From assembly GCA_965198875.1 (NCBI GenBank), contig CBDAPU010000001.1, positions 868,001 to 932,000 of the forward strand: DNA of 64,000 nt, written 5' to 3'. Made by a program: the position numbers and the translations under genes. The stretch's first letter is position 1, and each line of letters starts with the position of its first letter. The notes under the pieces were generated by a model, which made no database searches, was not told the origin of the DNA, and was given only the letters and a program-made list of their open reading frames with translations. This document shows, piece after piece, positions 55,081 through 64,000 of the stretch. The stretch is from CBDAPU01 sp965198875 (lineage in GTDB: Bacteria > Pseudomonadota > Gammaproteobacteria > Eutrophobiales > Eutrophobiaceae).

Positions 55081-55518
55081 ATGACAGTGAAAAAACACCT
55101 CGCAAGATATATGTCGCAGCCCGCAGTGCGCTTATCAGCGGCGGGGCTCGCCAGTATGTTTGTTACGATAATGTTATTGCTGTTTATGCATTACCTGATG
55201 GGCGGTTTTAATGAGGCCACCACAAAACGGGTATTTAACCTGTATACCGTCGATATCACATCCAGCGAAAATAATGAGGCGTTCAAAAAGCCGGAGAAGG
55301 TGTTAATGCAACCGGAACTTTCAGGGCTTGAGAGTCATGTCAAAGAAGAAGCTGAAGCATTGCTGTCCCGCGAGGCTACAAACCCGTCCATGCAAATGGA
55401 ACCGGGCACAACCCTTAAAATAGAGATCGATCAACCCGCTATCGAAAATGCTGCTCCCCGCAACCAGGGCGAGACAGGCAGAGACGCATTCATATCCATA
55501 TTAGAAAAAGCAGAATAA
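55081..55518 (+). CDS. single-pass membrane protein resembling a TonB N-terminus
   Basis: 145 residues: basic N-terminus, one membrane helix (about 20-40, AGLASMFVTIMLLLFMHYLM), then an acidic, Pro-containing tail. The pattern LLLFMHYLMGG...NEATTKRVFNL resembles the anchor region of TonB proteins common in environmental gammaproteobacteria, but there is no TonB C-terminal domain, either in this frame or in the 212 bases that follow. It could be a truncated TonB or an unrelated membrane protein. Confidence 0.55.
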   Translation: MTVKKHLARYMSQPAVRLSAAGLASMFVTIMLLLFMHYLMGGFNEATTKRVFNLYTVDITSSENNEAFKKPEKVLMQPELSGLESHVKEEAEALLSREATNPSMQMEPGTTLKIEIDQPAIENAAPRNQGETGRDAFISILEKAE

Positions 55519-55730
55519 GAGCCATCTTCTTATCGGCTACTAGTCACCAACAGATGAGCGAAGGCAATAGCGATCGTCATTGCCGAAGGCCGCGGCGATG
55601 GTAGCGCCCTGCCCCGCCACTTCTAATTATGGGTATCTCATATGTGTGAGCGCTGATGTTATCTACGCCCATCTGCCTGATCTGCAAAAAAAGAGGTATG
55701 ATCAGCGCCCCTCGTCATGGGCAGGCAATT

Positions 55731-57179
55731 CTAGGGAAGCGGTGCCGGCAGATCAGAGCCTCCCATCAAAAACGCATCAATACCCCTGGCCGCAGAGCGA
55801 CCTTCGGCTATCGCCCAGACGATGAGTGACTGCCCCCGCTGCATATCACCGGCAGTGAACACACCGTGAACATTGGTCATCCAGTTTTTATCTCGCCTCA
55901 CATTTCCACGTTCGGTTAATGCAACGCCCAACTGCGCCAGCATCCCGTCCTTCTCCGGGCCGCTAAAACCCATGGCCAGCAGGACCAGATCACAGGGCAA
56001 TGTGTACCGGGAGTCGGGTATTGCTTCAAAACTCAGGCGACCGTCCTTGCTCTGCATGTCTACCTTGATCAGCTCCAGCGCTTTCACCCGCCCGTTTTCA
56101 TCACCCAGAAATTGCCTTGTCGACACCCCATAGACCCTCTCAACCCCTTCTTCATGGGCCGAGGCGATGCGATAGATACGCGGCCACTGCGGCCAGGGAT
56201 TATCATCCCCGCGGGAGGCCGGAGGTTTGGGCATGATCTCCAACTGGTGTACGGATCTTGCGCCCTGGCGGTTGGCGGTGCCCAAACAATCGGCGCCCGT
56301 ATCACCACCACCGATGATAATCACATCTCGCCCCTCGGCGCTGATAAAGGCCCCGCCATCCATCTCATCGCCTGCACATCGCCGGTTTTGCAGCGGCAAA
56401 TAATCCATCGCCTGGTGTATCCCGCCCAACTCCCTGCCGGGGATAGCTAGATCCCTCCGAATTGTGGCGCCAGCGGATAATAAAACCGCATCATACGCAT
56501 CACACAGATCAGTTGCATCGATGTCGACGCCCACATGGCTATCCGGCTTGAACACCACTCCCTCGGCCTGCATTTGTTTAAGCCGCCTGTCCAGAACCCG
56601 CTTCTCCATCTTAAACTCAGGAATGCCATAACATAATAAACCCCCGATGCGATCATCACGTTCATAGACATGCACGTCATGGCCGGCTCTCGCCAACTGC
56701 TGTGCGGCCGAAAGGCCTGCCGGGCCTGAGCCAATAATCGCCACTGCCCTGCCGGTCTTCCGCTCCGGCGGCTCGGGTTTTATCCAGCCGCTCTCCCAGG
56801 CCTTGTCGATGATAGCGAGTTCCACCGCCTTGATGGTGACCGCCTCATCGTTGATCCCGAGAACACAGGCGCCTTCACAGGGGGCAGGACACAAGGTACC
56901 GGTAAACTCGGGAAAATTATTGGTGGCGTGCAAGCGCTCTATGGCGGCCAACCATTGATCCCGATACACCAGATCATTCCATTCAGGGATGAGATTGCCC
57001 AACGGGCAACCCTGGTGACAAAAGGGGATACCACAATCCATACACCGGGAGGCCTGGGTTTTCAATGGTTCAAGCGGCCAGGGCGCCATCACCTGATCCC
57101 AGTCGGCCAGGCGTTCATCGACCGCTCTGTAGGGTTGGGCTTCCCTTTCAAACTCAATAAAACCGGTGATCTTACCCAT
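55731..57179 (-). CDS. gltD: glutamate synthase small subunit
   Basis: Passes electrons from NADPH through FAD and Fe-S clusters to GltB. 482 residues from the ATG at 57179: N-terminal cysteines of the two 4Fe-4S clusters (SRCMDCGIPFC, GCPLGN, LCPAPCEGACV), FAD site AIIGSGPAGLSAAQQLA, NADPH site IIGGGDTGADC, and the C-terminal FTAGDMQRGQSLIVWAI. The ATG lies inside the end of gltB (8-base overlap). The longer in-frame extension lacks similarity. Confidence 0.96.
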   Translation of the reverse strand: MGKITGFIEFEREAQPYRAVDERLADWDQVMAPWPLEPLKTQASRCMDCGIPFCHQGCPLGNLIPEWNDLVYRDQWLAAIERLHATNNFPEFTGTLCPAPCEGACVLGINDEAVTIKAVELAIIDKAWESGWIKPEPPERKTGRAVAIIGSGPAGLSAAQQLARAGHDVHVYERDDRIGGLLCYGIPEFKMEKRVLDRRLKQMQAEGVVFKPDSHVGVDIDATDLCDAYDAVLLSAGATIRRDLAIPGRELGGIHQAMDYLPLQNRRCAGDEMDGGAFISAEGRDVIIIGGGDTGADCLGTANRQGARSVHQLEIMPKPPASRGDDNPWPQWPRIYRIASAHEEGVERVYGVSTRQFLGDENGRVKALELIKVDMQSKDGRLSFEAIPDSRYTLPCDLVLLAMGFSGPEKDGMLAQLGVALTERGNVRRDKNWMTNVHGVFTAGDMQRGQSLIVWAIAEGRSAARGIDAFLMGGSDLPAPLP

Positions 57180-60100
57180 GGGCCGCCGCCATAATCGCCT
57201 GCTCCTCCGAGAGACCTCTCTTGCGCCCTTTTTTGATCGCATCGAGCACGTTTTTATAATCCTCCGGCATGACTTTTATGAACCTGCCCTGGTAGGAAGG
57301 CCAATTATCCAACATCTTCCTCGCCACCGCGCTTTGTGTGTACTGGGCATGTTTCGCCAGCAGGCGTTTAACCAGATCAACATCTTCCCTATCCTGCATT
57401 ATTTGAAGACTGACCATTTGCTGATTACAACGAATAGCGAAATCTCCCTGCTCATCGAGCACATAGGCGATACCACCTGACATACCGGCAGCGAAATTCC
57501 TGCCGGTCTTGCCAATGATGAGGACATATCCACCGGTCATATACTCACAGCCGTGATCGCCAACCCCTTCTACCACGGCATGGACGCCACTGTTTCTAAC
57601 GCAAAAACGCTCACCGGCAATGCCCCTGAAATAGGCCTCGCCAGCGGTTGCGCCATACAGGGCCACATTCCCCACTAAAATATTCTCCTCGGCAACAAAG
57701 GTGGACGCCCGTGGTGGGTAGACGATTATTTTCCCGCCGGATAGCCCCTTGCCAATATAATCATTGGCGTCTCCTTCCAATGTCATGCTCACGCCTTTGG
57801 GCACAAAGGCGCCAAAACTCATCCCCGCCGAGCCATTAAAATGCACCCTGATGGTGTCCTCCGGCAGGCCTTCGCTGCCATAACGGCTGGTGATCTCATA
57901 GCCGAGGATGGTGCCCACGCTGCGGTTGGTGTTTTTCACCGGCAAAATAATATCCACCGGCTCGCAGCTCGCCAGGGCGTTTTTGCACAGTGGCGCCAGG
58001 GTGGTCATATCCAGGGACCGCTCAAGGCCGTGGTCCTGTTTTTCCGTGCAGTAAAGTCCCACATCAGGCCCCATCTGTGGCTTATGCAGGATAGCCGAGA
58101 GATCCAGCCCCTTCGCCTTCCAGTGGGAGATAGCGGCCTTCATATCCAGTCTGTCACTGCGACCGATCATCTCATCTACAGTCCGAAAGCCCAGCATCGC
58201 CATGTGTTCACGGATCTCCTCTGCGATATAGTGAAAGAAGTTTTCCACAAACTCGGGCTGACCGCTAAACTTCTCCCGTAGCCCCCTGTCCTGGGTGGCC
58301 ACGCCCACCGGACAGGTATTCAGATGACACACCCGCATCATAATGCAGCCGCTCACCACCAAAGGCGCTGTTGAGAAACCAAACTCTTCGGCGCCCAGCA
58401 GTGCGGCAATGACCACGTCCCTGCCGGTCTTGAGCTGGCCATCGGTTTGCACAACGATGCGATCACGGAGTTTATTTTGCACCAGCACCTGTTGTGTCTC
58501 CGCCAACCCTAACTCCCAGGGCAGGCCGGCATGTTTTAACGAGCTCACCGGGGAGGCGCCGGTACCGCCATCGTATCCGGATATGAGGACGACATCCGCA
58601 TGGGCTTTTGCAACACCGGCGGCGACCGTGCCGACTCCCGCCTCAGCGACTAACTTCACATGGATACGGGCCCTGGGGTTGGCGTTTTTCAGATCATGGA
58701 TCAACTGCGCCAGATCCTCGATGGAGTAAATATCGTGATGCGGAGGCGGTGAGATCAAACCCACCCAGGGCGTGGAATGGCGTACCTCGGCAATCCACGG
58801 ATAGACTTTCGCCCCCGGTAGCTGCCCACCTTCACCGGGCTTCGCCCCCTGGGCCATTTTAATTTGCAGATCATCGGCATTAACCAGGTATTCACTGGTC
58901 ACGCCAAAACGTCCCGAGGCAACCTGTTTAATAGCGCTACGTCTTAGATCGCCGTTTTCATCGGGCGTATATCGGCGCGGATCTTCACCGCCCTCACCTG
59001 TGTTTGATTTCCCGCCAATGCGATTCATGGCGATGGCCAGGGTTTCATGGGCTTCTTTACTGATGGAACCATAGGACATGGCGCCGGTTGAAAAACGCCG
59101 CATGATATTCTCAATCGGCTCAACGTCATCTAAAGGAAGCGGTTCATTATCTGCCTTAAACCGCATCAGGCCCCTGAGTGTGGCCATGTTCTCGCTCTGC
59201 TCATCAACCAAGCTCGTGTATTCCTTAAAAATCCCATACTGGCCTGAGCGGGTAGCGTGTTGTAACTTGAATACGGTATCCGGGTTAAACAGGTGATACT
59301 CGCCATCACGACGCCATTGATACTCACCACCCCATTCCAGATCCGGCTGTTTTACCTTTCTTGCCGGAAAGGCATGATGATGGCGCATGGCGCTTTCTTT
59401 TGCGATCACATCAAGACCGATACCGCCTATGCGGGATAGCGTCCAGGTGAAATAGGCGTCAACGCATTCCCGGTTAAGACCAACGGCTTCAAAGATCTGC
59501 GCGCCGCGGTAGGATTGCACCGTGGATATGCCCATCTTGGACATGGTCTTGATCAGGCCCTTGTTGACGGCTTTAATGAAATTGCCGACGGCCTTGTCAA
59601 ACTCCATTTCCGGCACAAAACCCTCACCGATCAGGCCGCCGATACTTTCAAAGGCGAGATACGGGTTGATCGCCTCTATGCCGTAACCGATCAACACGGC
59701 CATATGGTGTACCTCCCGAGGCTCGCCGGACTCCAGCACAAGACCCACCCGGGTGCGCGTGCCCGTCCTCACCAGATGGTGATGTACGCCGGCCGTCGCC
59801 ATCAGCGCCGGAATGGCCGCCTGCTGCTCATCCACACCCCGATCTGACAGGATGATGTAACTGTATCCATCGTCAATGGCCCTATCGATGCTGGCGCACA
59901 CCTCGCTCAAGGCCATTTTCAATCCTTCACCCCCCTCGGCGACAGGATACAAAACCGGGATGGTTCTCGTCCTGAACCCGGGCAGGTTCATATCCCGTAT
60001 CCGCGCCAACTCCGCATTGGTCAACACCGGCGAATGCAGGCGTATACGCTGACAACTTAACGGCCCGGGGTGTAATAGATCCGCTTCCGGGCCGATGGTC

Positions 60101-61752
60101 GTCGCCACCTGGGTCACCAGCTCCTCGCGAATACCATCCAGTGGCGGGTTCGTGACCTGGGCGAATAATTGTTTGAAATAGTCATACAGCAGACGTGGGC
60201 GATTGGACAACACCGCCAGCGCCGCATCGGCGCCCATAGAGCCGATGGGCTCTTCTCCCTTCTCGGCCATCGGCGCGATGATCACCCTTAACTCCTCATG
60301 GGTATAACCAAAGGCCTGCTGGCGTTGCAATAGGGTATCTGCATCCGTGCCGTGAATGTGCTTTGGATTGGGCAGGTTCTCCAGCGGGATCAAATTCTCC
60401 TTTAACCACCGTCCATAGGGCTGCTCATCAACAAATTGCTGCTTTAACTCTTCATCATCAATGATGCGCCCCTGTTTGGTGTCGACCAGGAAGATTCGCC
60501 CCGGGTGCAGACGTTCTTTTAATTTGACGTTCTCCGGGGGCACGTCTAACACACCCACCTCGGAGGCCATGATCACCATGTCATCATGGGTAACATAATA
60601 CCGGGAGGGGCGAAGACCATTTCTGTCCAGCACGGCGCCGATAACATCACCATCGGTAAAGGCAATAGAGGCCGGCCCGTCCCAGGGCTCCATTAAACAG
60701 GCATGATACTCATAGAACGCCTTTCGCTTTACATCCATGGTCTCATGACCACTCCACGCTTCCGGGATCATCATGAGTATGGCGTGTGCCAATGGTCTGC
60801 CGGTCATGTGCAGAAACTCCATCACATTATCGAAGGTCGCCGAATCACTGCCCCCTTCCGTGATCACGGGGAAAATTTTCTGCAGATCATCACCAAATAA
60901 CACCGACTCGCACAAGGCCTCCCGTGCATGCATCCAGTTAATGTTGCCGCGCACGGTATTGATCTCGCCGTTATGGCATACGTAACGAAACGGTTGCGCC
61001 AGCCGCCAGGATGGAAAGGTATTGGTTGAAAAACGTTGGTGAACCAGGGCAAGCGCTGACTCAACATCCGGGTCGGTGAGGTCGGGAAACATCGGCTCTA
61101 ACTGTGAACCGGTCAACATGCCCTTATATACAAAGGTGCGATGGGACAGTGAAGGCACATAAAACCAGTCCTTCTCCTGCATTTTTGAGCCCCAGATCGC
61201 ATGCTCAACCCGTTTTCTGATCACATACAATTTTCTCTCAAAAGCCGCCGGGTCTTCTATGTCCTCATTGCAGCCGATAAATACCTGCTTGAAGGCGGGT
61301 TCACCTAGCAAAGCCGTTGGCCCCAATAATGCATCATCCGTCGGCACATCACGCCAACCCAGCAGGGCTTGTCCTTCCTCAGAGATGATCTGCTCGAACA
61401 CCTCCTGGCAGTATCTGGACTGGGGCTCCTTGCGAGGTAGAAACACGAGACCGGCGCCATAACGGGCCTCATCCGGTAGTGCGAGCCCAAATTTCCTGCA
61501 CTCTCGCAGGAAAAACCGGTGGGGCTTTTGTATCAATATGCCCACACCATCACCGGTGTTCTCCTCGCAACCACAGGCCCCCCGATGCAGGAGATTTTTC
61601 AAAATGGTGAGCGCATTCTCAACGATTTTGTGGGACTTGCGCCCCTGCATATCCACGACAAAACCGACGCCACAGGCATCGTGCTCCTGCACGGGGTCGT
61701 AGAGACCTGCCGGTGGCGGCCCTCGCCAGTTTTTATTCATTTCATTTTGCAT
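57172..61752 (-). CDS. gltB: glutamate synthase large subunit
   Basis: Makes two glutamates from glutamine and 2-oxoglutarate. 1526 residues: class-II glutaminase with nucleophile Cys27 (HDACGVGF), exposed after removal of a 26-residue propeptide; central domain; FMN/synthase domain with RRFSTGAMSYGSIS, NTGEGGEDPRR and GYDGGTGASP; 3Fe-4S cysteines in CIMMRVCHLNTC; and a beta-helix C-terminal domain (GEAYFRGIAGERF, MTGGYVLIIG). An ATG at 61740 is an alternative start. Operon with gltD. Confidence 0.97.
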   Translation of the reverse strand: MQNEMNKNWRGPPPAGLYDPVQEHDACGVGFVVDMQGRKSHKIVENALTILKNLLHRGACGCEENTGDGVGILIQKPHRFFLRECRKFGLALPDEARYGAGLVFLPRKEPQSRYCQEVFEQIISEEGQALLGWRDVPTDDALLGPTALLGEPAFKQVFIGCNEDIEDPAAFERKLYVIRKRVEHAIWGSKMQEKDWFYVPSLSHRTFVYKGMLTGSQLEPMFPDLTDPDVESALALVHQRFSTNTFPSWRLAQPFRYVCHNGEINTVRGNINWMHAREALCESVLFGDDLQKIFPVITEGGSDSATFDNVMEFLHMTGRPLAHAILMMIPEAWSGHETMDVKRKAFYEYHACLMEPWDGPASIAFTDGDVIGAVLDRNGLRPSRYYVTHDDMVIMASEVGVLDVPPENVKLKERLHPGRIFLVDTKQGRIIDDEELKQQFVDEQPYGRWLKENLIPLENLPNPKHIHGTDADTLLQRQQAFGYTHEELRVIIAPMAEKGEEPIGSMGADAALAVLSNRPRLLYDYFKQLFAQVTNPPLDGIREELVTQVATTIGPEADLLHPGPLSCQRIRLHSPVLTNAELARIRDMNLPGFRTRTIPVLYPVAEGGEGLKMALSEVCASIDRAIDDGYSYIILSDRGVDEQQAAIPALMATAGVHHHLVRTGTRTRVGLVLESGEPREVHHMAVLIGYGIEAINPYLAFESIGGLIGEGFVPEMEFDKAVGNFIKAVNKGLIKTMSKMGISTVQSYRGAQIFEAVGLNRECVDAYFTWTLSRIGGIGLDVIAKESAMRHHHAFPARKVKQPDLEWGGEYQWRRDGEYHLFNPDTVFKLQHATRSGQYGIFKEYTSLVDEQSENMATLRGLMRFKADNEPLPLDDVEPIENIMRRFSTGAMSYGSISKEAHETLAIAMNRIGGKSNTGEGGEDPRRYTPDENGDLRRSAIKQVASGRFGVTSEYLVNADDLQIKMAQGAKPGEGGQLPGAKVYPWIAEVRHSTPWVGLISPPPHHDIYSIEDLAQLIHDLKNANPRARIHVKLVAEAGVGTVAAGVAKAHADVVLISGYDGGTGASPVSSLKHAGLPWELGLAETQQVLVQNKLRDRIVVQTDGQLKTGRDVVIAALLGAEEFGFSTAPLVVSGCIMMRVCHLNTCPVGVATQDRGLREKFSGQPEFVENFFHYIAEEIREHMAMLGFRTVDEMIGRSDRLDMKAAISHWKAKGLDLSAILHKPQMGPDVGLYCTEKQDHGLERSLDMTTLAPLCKNALASCEPVDIILPVKNTNRSVGTILGYEITSRYGSEGLPEDTIRVHFNGSAGMSFGAFVPKGVSMTLEGDANDYIGKGLSGGKIIVYPPRASTFVAEENILVGNVALYGATAGEAYFRGIAGERFCVRNSGVHAVVEGVGDHGCEYMTGGYVLIIGKTGRNFAAGMSGGIAYVLDEQGDFAIRCNQQMVSLQIMQDREDVDLVKRLLAKHAQYTQSAVARKMLDNWPSYQGRFIKVMPEDYKNVLDAIKKGRKRGLSEEQAIMAAAHG

Positions 61753-61838
61753 CGATTTTTATCGTATCCGGTTTTTGAAGGAACAGGCACAGCCACACCT
61801 GATCCGCCTGCCCTCGCCCGATCCAGATCAATATCCCC

Positions 61839-61858
61839 TGATATAGCGTGATATAGCG
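61839..61858 (-). promoter_or_regulatory. perfect 10-base tandem repeat upstream of gltB
   Basis: CGCTATATCA occurs twice back to back (minus strand), 87-106 bases before the gltB ATG. The exact helical-turn spacing puts both copies on one face of the DNA, as for a regulator site. TATATC could also act as a -10. No regulator can be named. Confidence 0.4.
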
Positions 61859-62072
61859 CCCGTTTTATTTTCCATCATACAAAAAGGGTCAGGATTATAA
61901 TAAAGCCAGGATCTTATGTCACGGCGCAACATAAAAAAAGCCAGGATAGATCGCAGATGTTAGAAGATGATAGGAGGCAATAGCGGCTTTTTATAAATAT
62001 TATCATCCAAACCGAGATAAAACAGCCTGGCCCGAAAGAGAGACGAACCCGCTTAACGCCTGATCAGCACGG

Positions 62073-62313
62073 GTTGTATCGCCTACCTGGGTGGGGGTAG
62101 TCCCTGGCCTTGTGATGTATCTTCCGTTTGCTGATTTTGGTTGTACCCCCCCTGCTCTGTTTCCGGGCGGGGCAGTCCTGGCTGTTGTTGGAAACTAAAG
62201 CTCAATACGGTCGGTTGTACCACCCACTTGTGCGAGGCAATCCTGGCTCAAACAGCAGCGCTAACCGACAACCACAACGTTATACCTCCCACCCGGGCGG
62301 GGCAGTCCCGGCT
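62073..62313 (+). repeat. four-copy degenerate tandem repeat, about 65-75 base period
   Basis: Four units share the frame GTTGTA, a short pyrimidine-rich spacer, ACC-x-GGG-like sequence, then GGGGCAGTCCTGGCT. The leading hexamers lie at 62073 (GTTGTA), 62140 (GTTGTA), 62214 (GTTGTA) and 62279 (GTTATA). The cores are GGGTAGTCCCTGGC (62095 onward), GGCAGTCCTGGCT (62171), GGCAATCCTGGCT (62236) and GGCAGTCCCGGCT (62301). Between units the sequence is unrelated. Individual units can fold into small GC hairpins. Confidence 0.65.
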
Positions 62314-62548
62314 ACATTGCGCTCACCAGATCATCTGCCCCCTCCCTTGAGTTGATGGGTCCTCCTAACGGGCGCATCGCTCGCCGAGAGAAACCTAACG
62401 CCGCACCTGCATGCCCACGGGGTGATGATTGAAAATGCAATCAAAACCGCTCTGTTGTTTGCGTAGTCTTTAAGGAGATCAGGGGTTTCAACAAGGTGTT
62501 GTTTACCAGGTGTGATGCGGATTTTATCGCTTTTGCATGCCTGTTTTT

Positions 62549-63634
62549 TTAAGGATTGGCCGCATAGCGGGCGATGGTGGCGGTTAAATCCTCCTCGCTA
62601 AACCTCGATGTCACCACGGCTTTTCCTATGCCCTCCAGCAAGATGAGATGAAGCCTCCCGAAGCGGGTTTTCTTGTCCACCGCCATCCATTCCCTCAGTT
62701 GCCCAGGCTGAATGGAAGCCGGCAGTCTTACGGGCAACCCGACTTTTTTAAGCAATGCCTCAATTCGCGCCACCTCCGTGTTGGTTAATCCGGTGGTTTT
62801 TGTTGAAAGGGACGCCGCCATTAACATGCCTGTCGCCACCGCCTCGCCATGCAACCAGTCCCGGTAATGCAATGCCGCCTCGATGGCATGTCCAAAGGTA
62901 TGGCCTAAATTAAGTAACGCACGCAATCCCGCCTCATGTTCATCTTCTGCAACAACATCCGCCTTGTTACGACATGACGTCGCTATGGCATGGATCAACG
63001 CCTCCCTCTTGCGCCCAAGCAACGCCTCCATGTTCTCTTCCAGCCAGATAAAAAAGTCCGAATCGCCGATAAGCCCGTATTTGATCACCTCGGCCATGCC
63101 GGCACGAAACTCACGCTCCGGCAGGGAGGCCAAAACATCAATGTCACTGATCACGGCCAAGGGTTGGTGAAAGGCGCCGATCATGTTTTTTCCCAGTGCA
63201 TGATTGACCGCCGTCTTGCCGCCCACGGCGGAGTCCACCTGTGCGAGTAATGTCGTCGGGAGCTGCACATAACCCACGCCACGTTGATAGCAGGCGGCGG
63301 CAAAACCGGTAACATCGCCGATAACACCGCCACCCAGGGCCAGCAGGGTGCAGGTGCGGCTAAAGCGGTTTTGCAATAGCTGAGTTACGATATGGCCCAT
63401 CGTCTCAATGGTCTTGTATTGCTCGCCATCTTCAATGATAACCGTGCTGACACGAACCTCCGGTAGCCCCGCCAGCACTTGCCGTAAGTACAGCTTCTCT
63501 ACCGTGGTATTGGTCACGACAAGCACTTCATCACTTAACAGCCCGCCGATAACACGCTCCAGTTTGCCTGACAAACCACTGCCGATATAAACAGGATATG
63601 CGCCTTCTTCGATCTCAACGGTCAGTTTGATCAT
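62549..63634 (-). CDS. aroB: 3-dehydroquinate synthase
   Basis: NAD- and metal-dependent second step of the shikimate pathway. 361 residues with IIEDGEQYKT, GGGVIGDVTGFAAA, QRGVGYVQLPTTLLAQVDS, VGGKTAVNHALGKNMIG, the Glu metal ligand in MAEVIKYG, and the His ligands in NLGHTFGHAIE and WLHGEAVATGM. Its ATG overlaps the aroK stop by 4 bases. Confidence 0.97.
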   Translation of the reverse strand: MIKLTVEIEEGAYPVYIGSGLSGKLERVIGGLLSDEVLVVTNTTVEKLYLRQVLAGLPEVRVSTVIIEDGEQYKTIETMGHIVTQLLQNRFSRTCTLLALGGGVIGDVTGFAAACYQRGVGYVQLPTTLLAQVDSAVGGKTAVNHALGKNMIGAFHQPLAVISDIDVLASLPEREFRAGMAEVIKYGLIGDSDFFIWLEENMEALLGRKREALIHAIATSCRNKADVVAEDEHEAGLRALLNLGHTFGHAIEAALHYRDWLHGEAVATGMLMAASLSTKTTGLTNTEVARIEALLKKVGLPVRLPASIQPGQLREWMAVDKKTRFGRLHLILLEGIGKAVVTSRFSEEDLTATIARYAANP

Positions 63635-64000
63635 CTCTCAGCTATCGCCTCACTGATCTCGGTGATGAGATGACGCACCGGTTTATTATCTGTTGCAACA
63701 ACAACATCGGCCAGGCTCATGTACAGCGGCTCTCTTTGGATCAACAATGCTTCAAGCCGCTTAAACTTATCTTCACCCTGCAAAAGCGGTCGCCTTTTAT
63801 CCTCCCTGGTGCGTTGGGCGAGTTGCTCTACCGATGTCTGCAAATAGATGATCAGACCATTTTCTTCTAGCCGACGGCGATTTTCCGCCGCCAGTACGGC
63901 GCCGCCGCCGGTGGCCAGCACGATGCCTTCTCTCCTCACCAATGCCTCCAGCATGTTGGCCTCCCGCCGCCGAAACCCGGGCTCGCCTTCAATATCGAAA
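63631..64000 (-). CDS. aroK: shikimate kinase, 5' end off window
   Basis: Phosphorylates shikimate at O3. The frame is open from the right edge to 63631 and gives the last 122 residues: FDIEGEPGFRRREANML with the shikimate-binding Asp and Arg, ATGGGAVL, the lid-region Arg in REDKRRPLL, and YMSLADVVVATD. The P-loop (GxxGxGKS) lies beyond 64000. Confidence 0.95.
   Translation of the reverse strand, partial: FDIEGEPGFRRREANMLEALVRREGIVLATGGGAVLAAENRRRLEENGLIIYLQTSVEQLAQRTREDKRRPLLQGEDKFKRLEALLIQREPLYMSLADVVVATDNKPVRHLITEISEAIAER

Larger units (their letters stand above)
61753..62548. other. 796-base non-coding stretch between aroB and gltB
   Basis: Many gammaproteobacteria have a damX-like SPOR gene here; none is visible in any frame. 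The stretch holds the gltB upstream repeats (61839-61858), two copies of AGCCAGGAT on the plus strand (61904-61912 and 61939-61947), and the four-copy degenerate array at 62073-62313, whose units contain the inverted form TCCTGGCT. Confidence 0.6.

Noticed and set aside
55026..55211. Alternative frame overlapping the TonB-N-like gene
   Set aside because: It overlaps the frame that encodes a proper membrane helix and has no features of its own.
62073..62313. CRISPR array
   Set aside because: The units are degenerate, the period drifts between 65 and 75 bases, the share of each unit that is conserved is irregular, and no cas genes are present.

Overview
The window is a chromosomal segment of a gammaproteobacterium. 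The evidence is a complete division and cell wall (dcw) cluster, SspA/SspB next to a cytochrome bc1 operon, LpoA/YraN/DiaA/DolP, DegS, BolA-type IbaG and MlaC. Gene order from mraZ through rnpB, rsmI, lpoA, yraN, diaA, dolP, sspB, sspA and petCBA, and then degS-hisC-hisD-hisG-murA-ibaG, closely follows Pseudomonas, as do the miaB-phoH-ybeY-corC-lnt and hemE / gltD-gltB / aroB-aroK blocks. Species cannot be assigned. The TonB-dependent receptor, DUF4399 protein and short-form HisG would suit an environmental, possibly marine, lineage.

Layout. 1-14103: dcw cluster on the minus strand (mraZ-rsmH-ftsL-ftsI-murE-murF-mraY-murD-ftsW-murG-murC-murB-ddl). It is tightly overlapped and led by a good sigma70 promoter and a three-copy MraZ operator; ddl runs off the left edge. 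14379-14853: RNase P RNA with an unusually long P3 arm. 14919-24715: rsmI, the lpoA-yraN-diaA-dolP operon, a small unknown gene, sspAB with petABC, and degS. 24725-32989: hisCDG-murA-ibaG, then mlaC and a large MMPL/RND exporter where mlaFEDB would be expected. 33245-38688: a DUF4399 protein, purN-pdxB, and secF-secD-yajC. 39187-41481: a TonB-dependent receptor between two long gene-free stretches. 42243-49502: miaB-phoH-ybeY-corC-lnt, a DUF368 carrier and hemE. 49692-55518: a variable block between hemE and gltD (an Atm1-type ABC exporter, a 2OG-Fe oxygenase fused to a second domain, a frameshifted SDR remnant, secreted and lipoprotein unknowns, an inactive HtrA-like PDZ protein, a TonB-N-like stub). 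55731-64000: gltBD and aroB/aroK, separated by a 796-base non-coding stretch with a degenerate four-copy repeat.

How the genes work together. Most of the window builds and maintains the envelope. MurA through MurG, MraY and FtsW/FtsI make and polymerise septal peptidoglycan, LpoA activates a synthase, DUF368 proteins recycle the lipid carrier, Lnt finishes lipoproteins, SecDF-YajC drives export, MlaC/MMPL probably moves lipids, and DolP and DegS monitor the outer membrane. The rest is central metabolism (histidine, purine, pyridoxal phosphate, heme, glutamate, shikimate), the bc1 complex, and RNA/ribosome maturation (RNase P, RsmH, RsmI, MiaB, YbeY).

No CRISPR array, phage, transposase or tRNA was recognised. 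The most unusual signals are the extended RNase P P3 helix, the repeat array at 62073-62313, the MlaC/MMPL pairing, and the accessory block at 51.5-55.5 kb.
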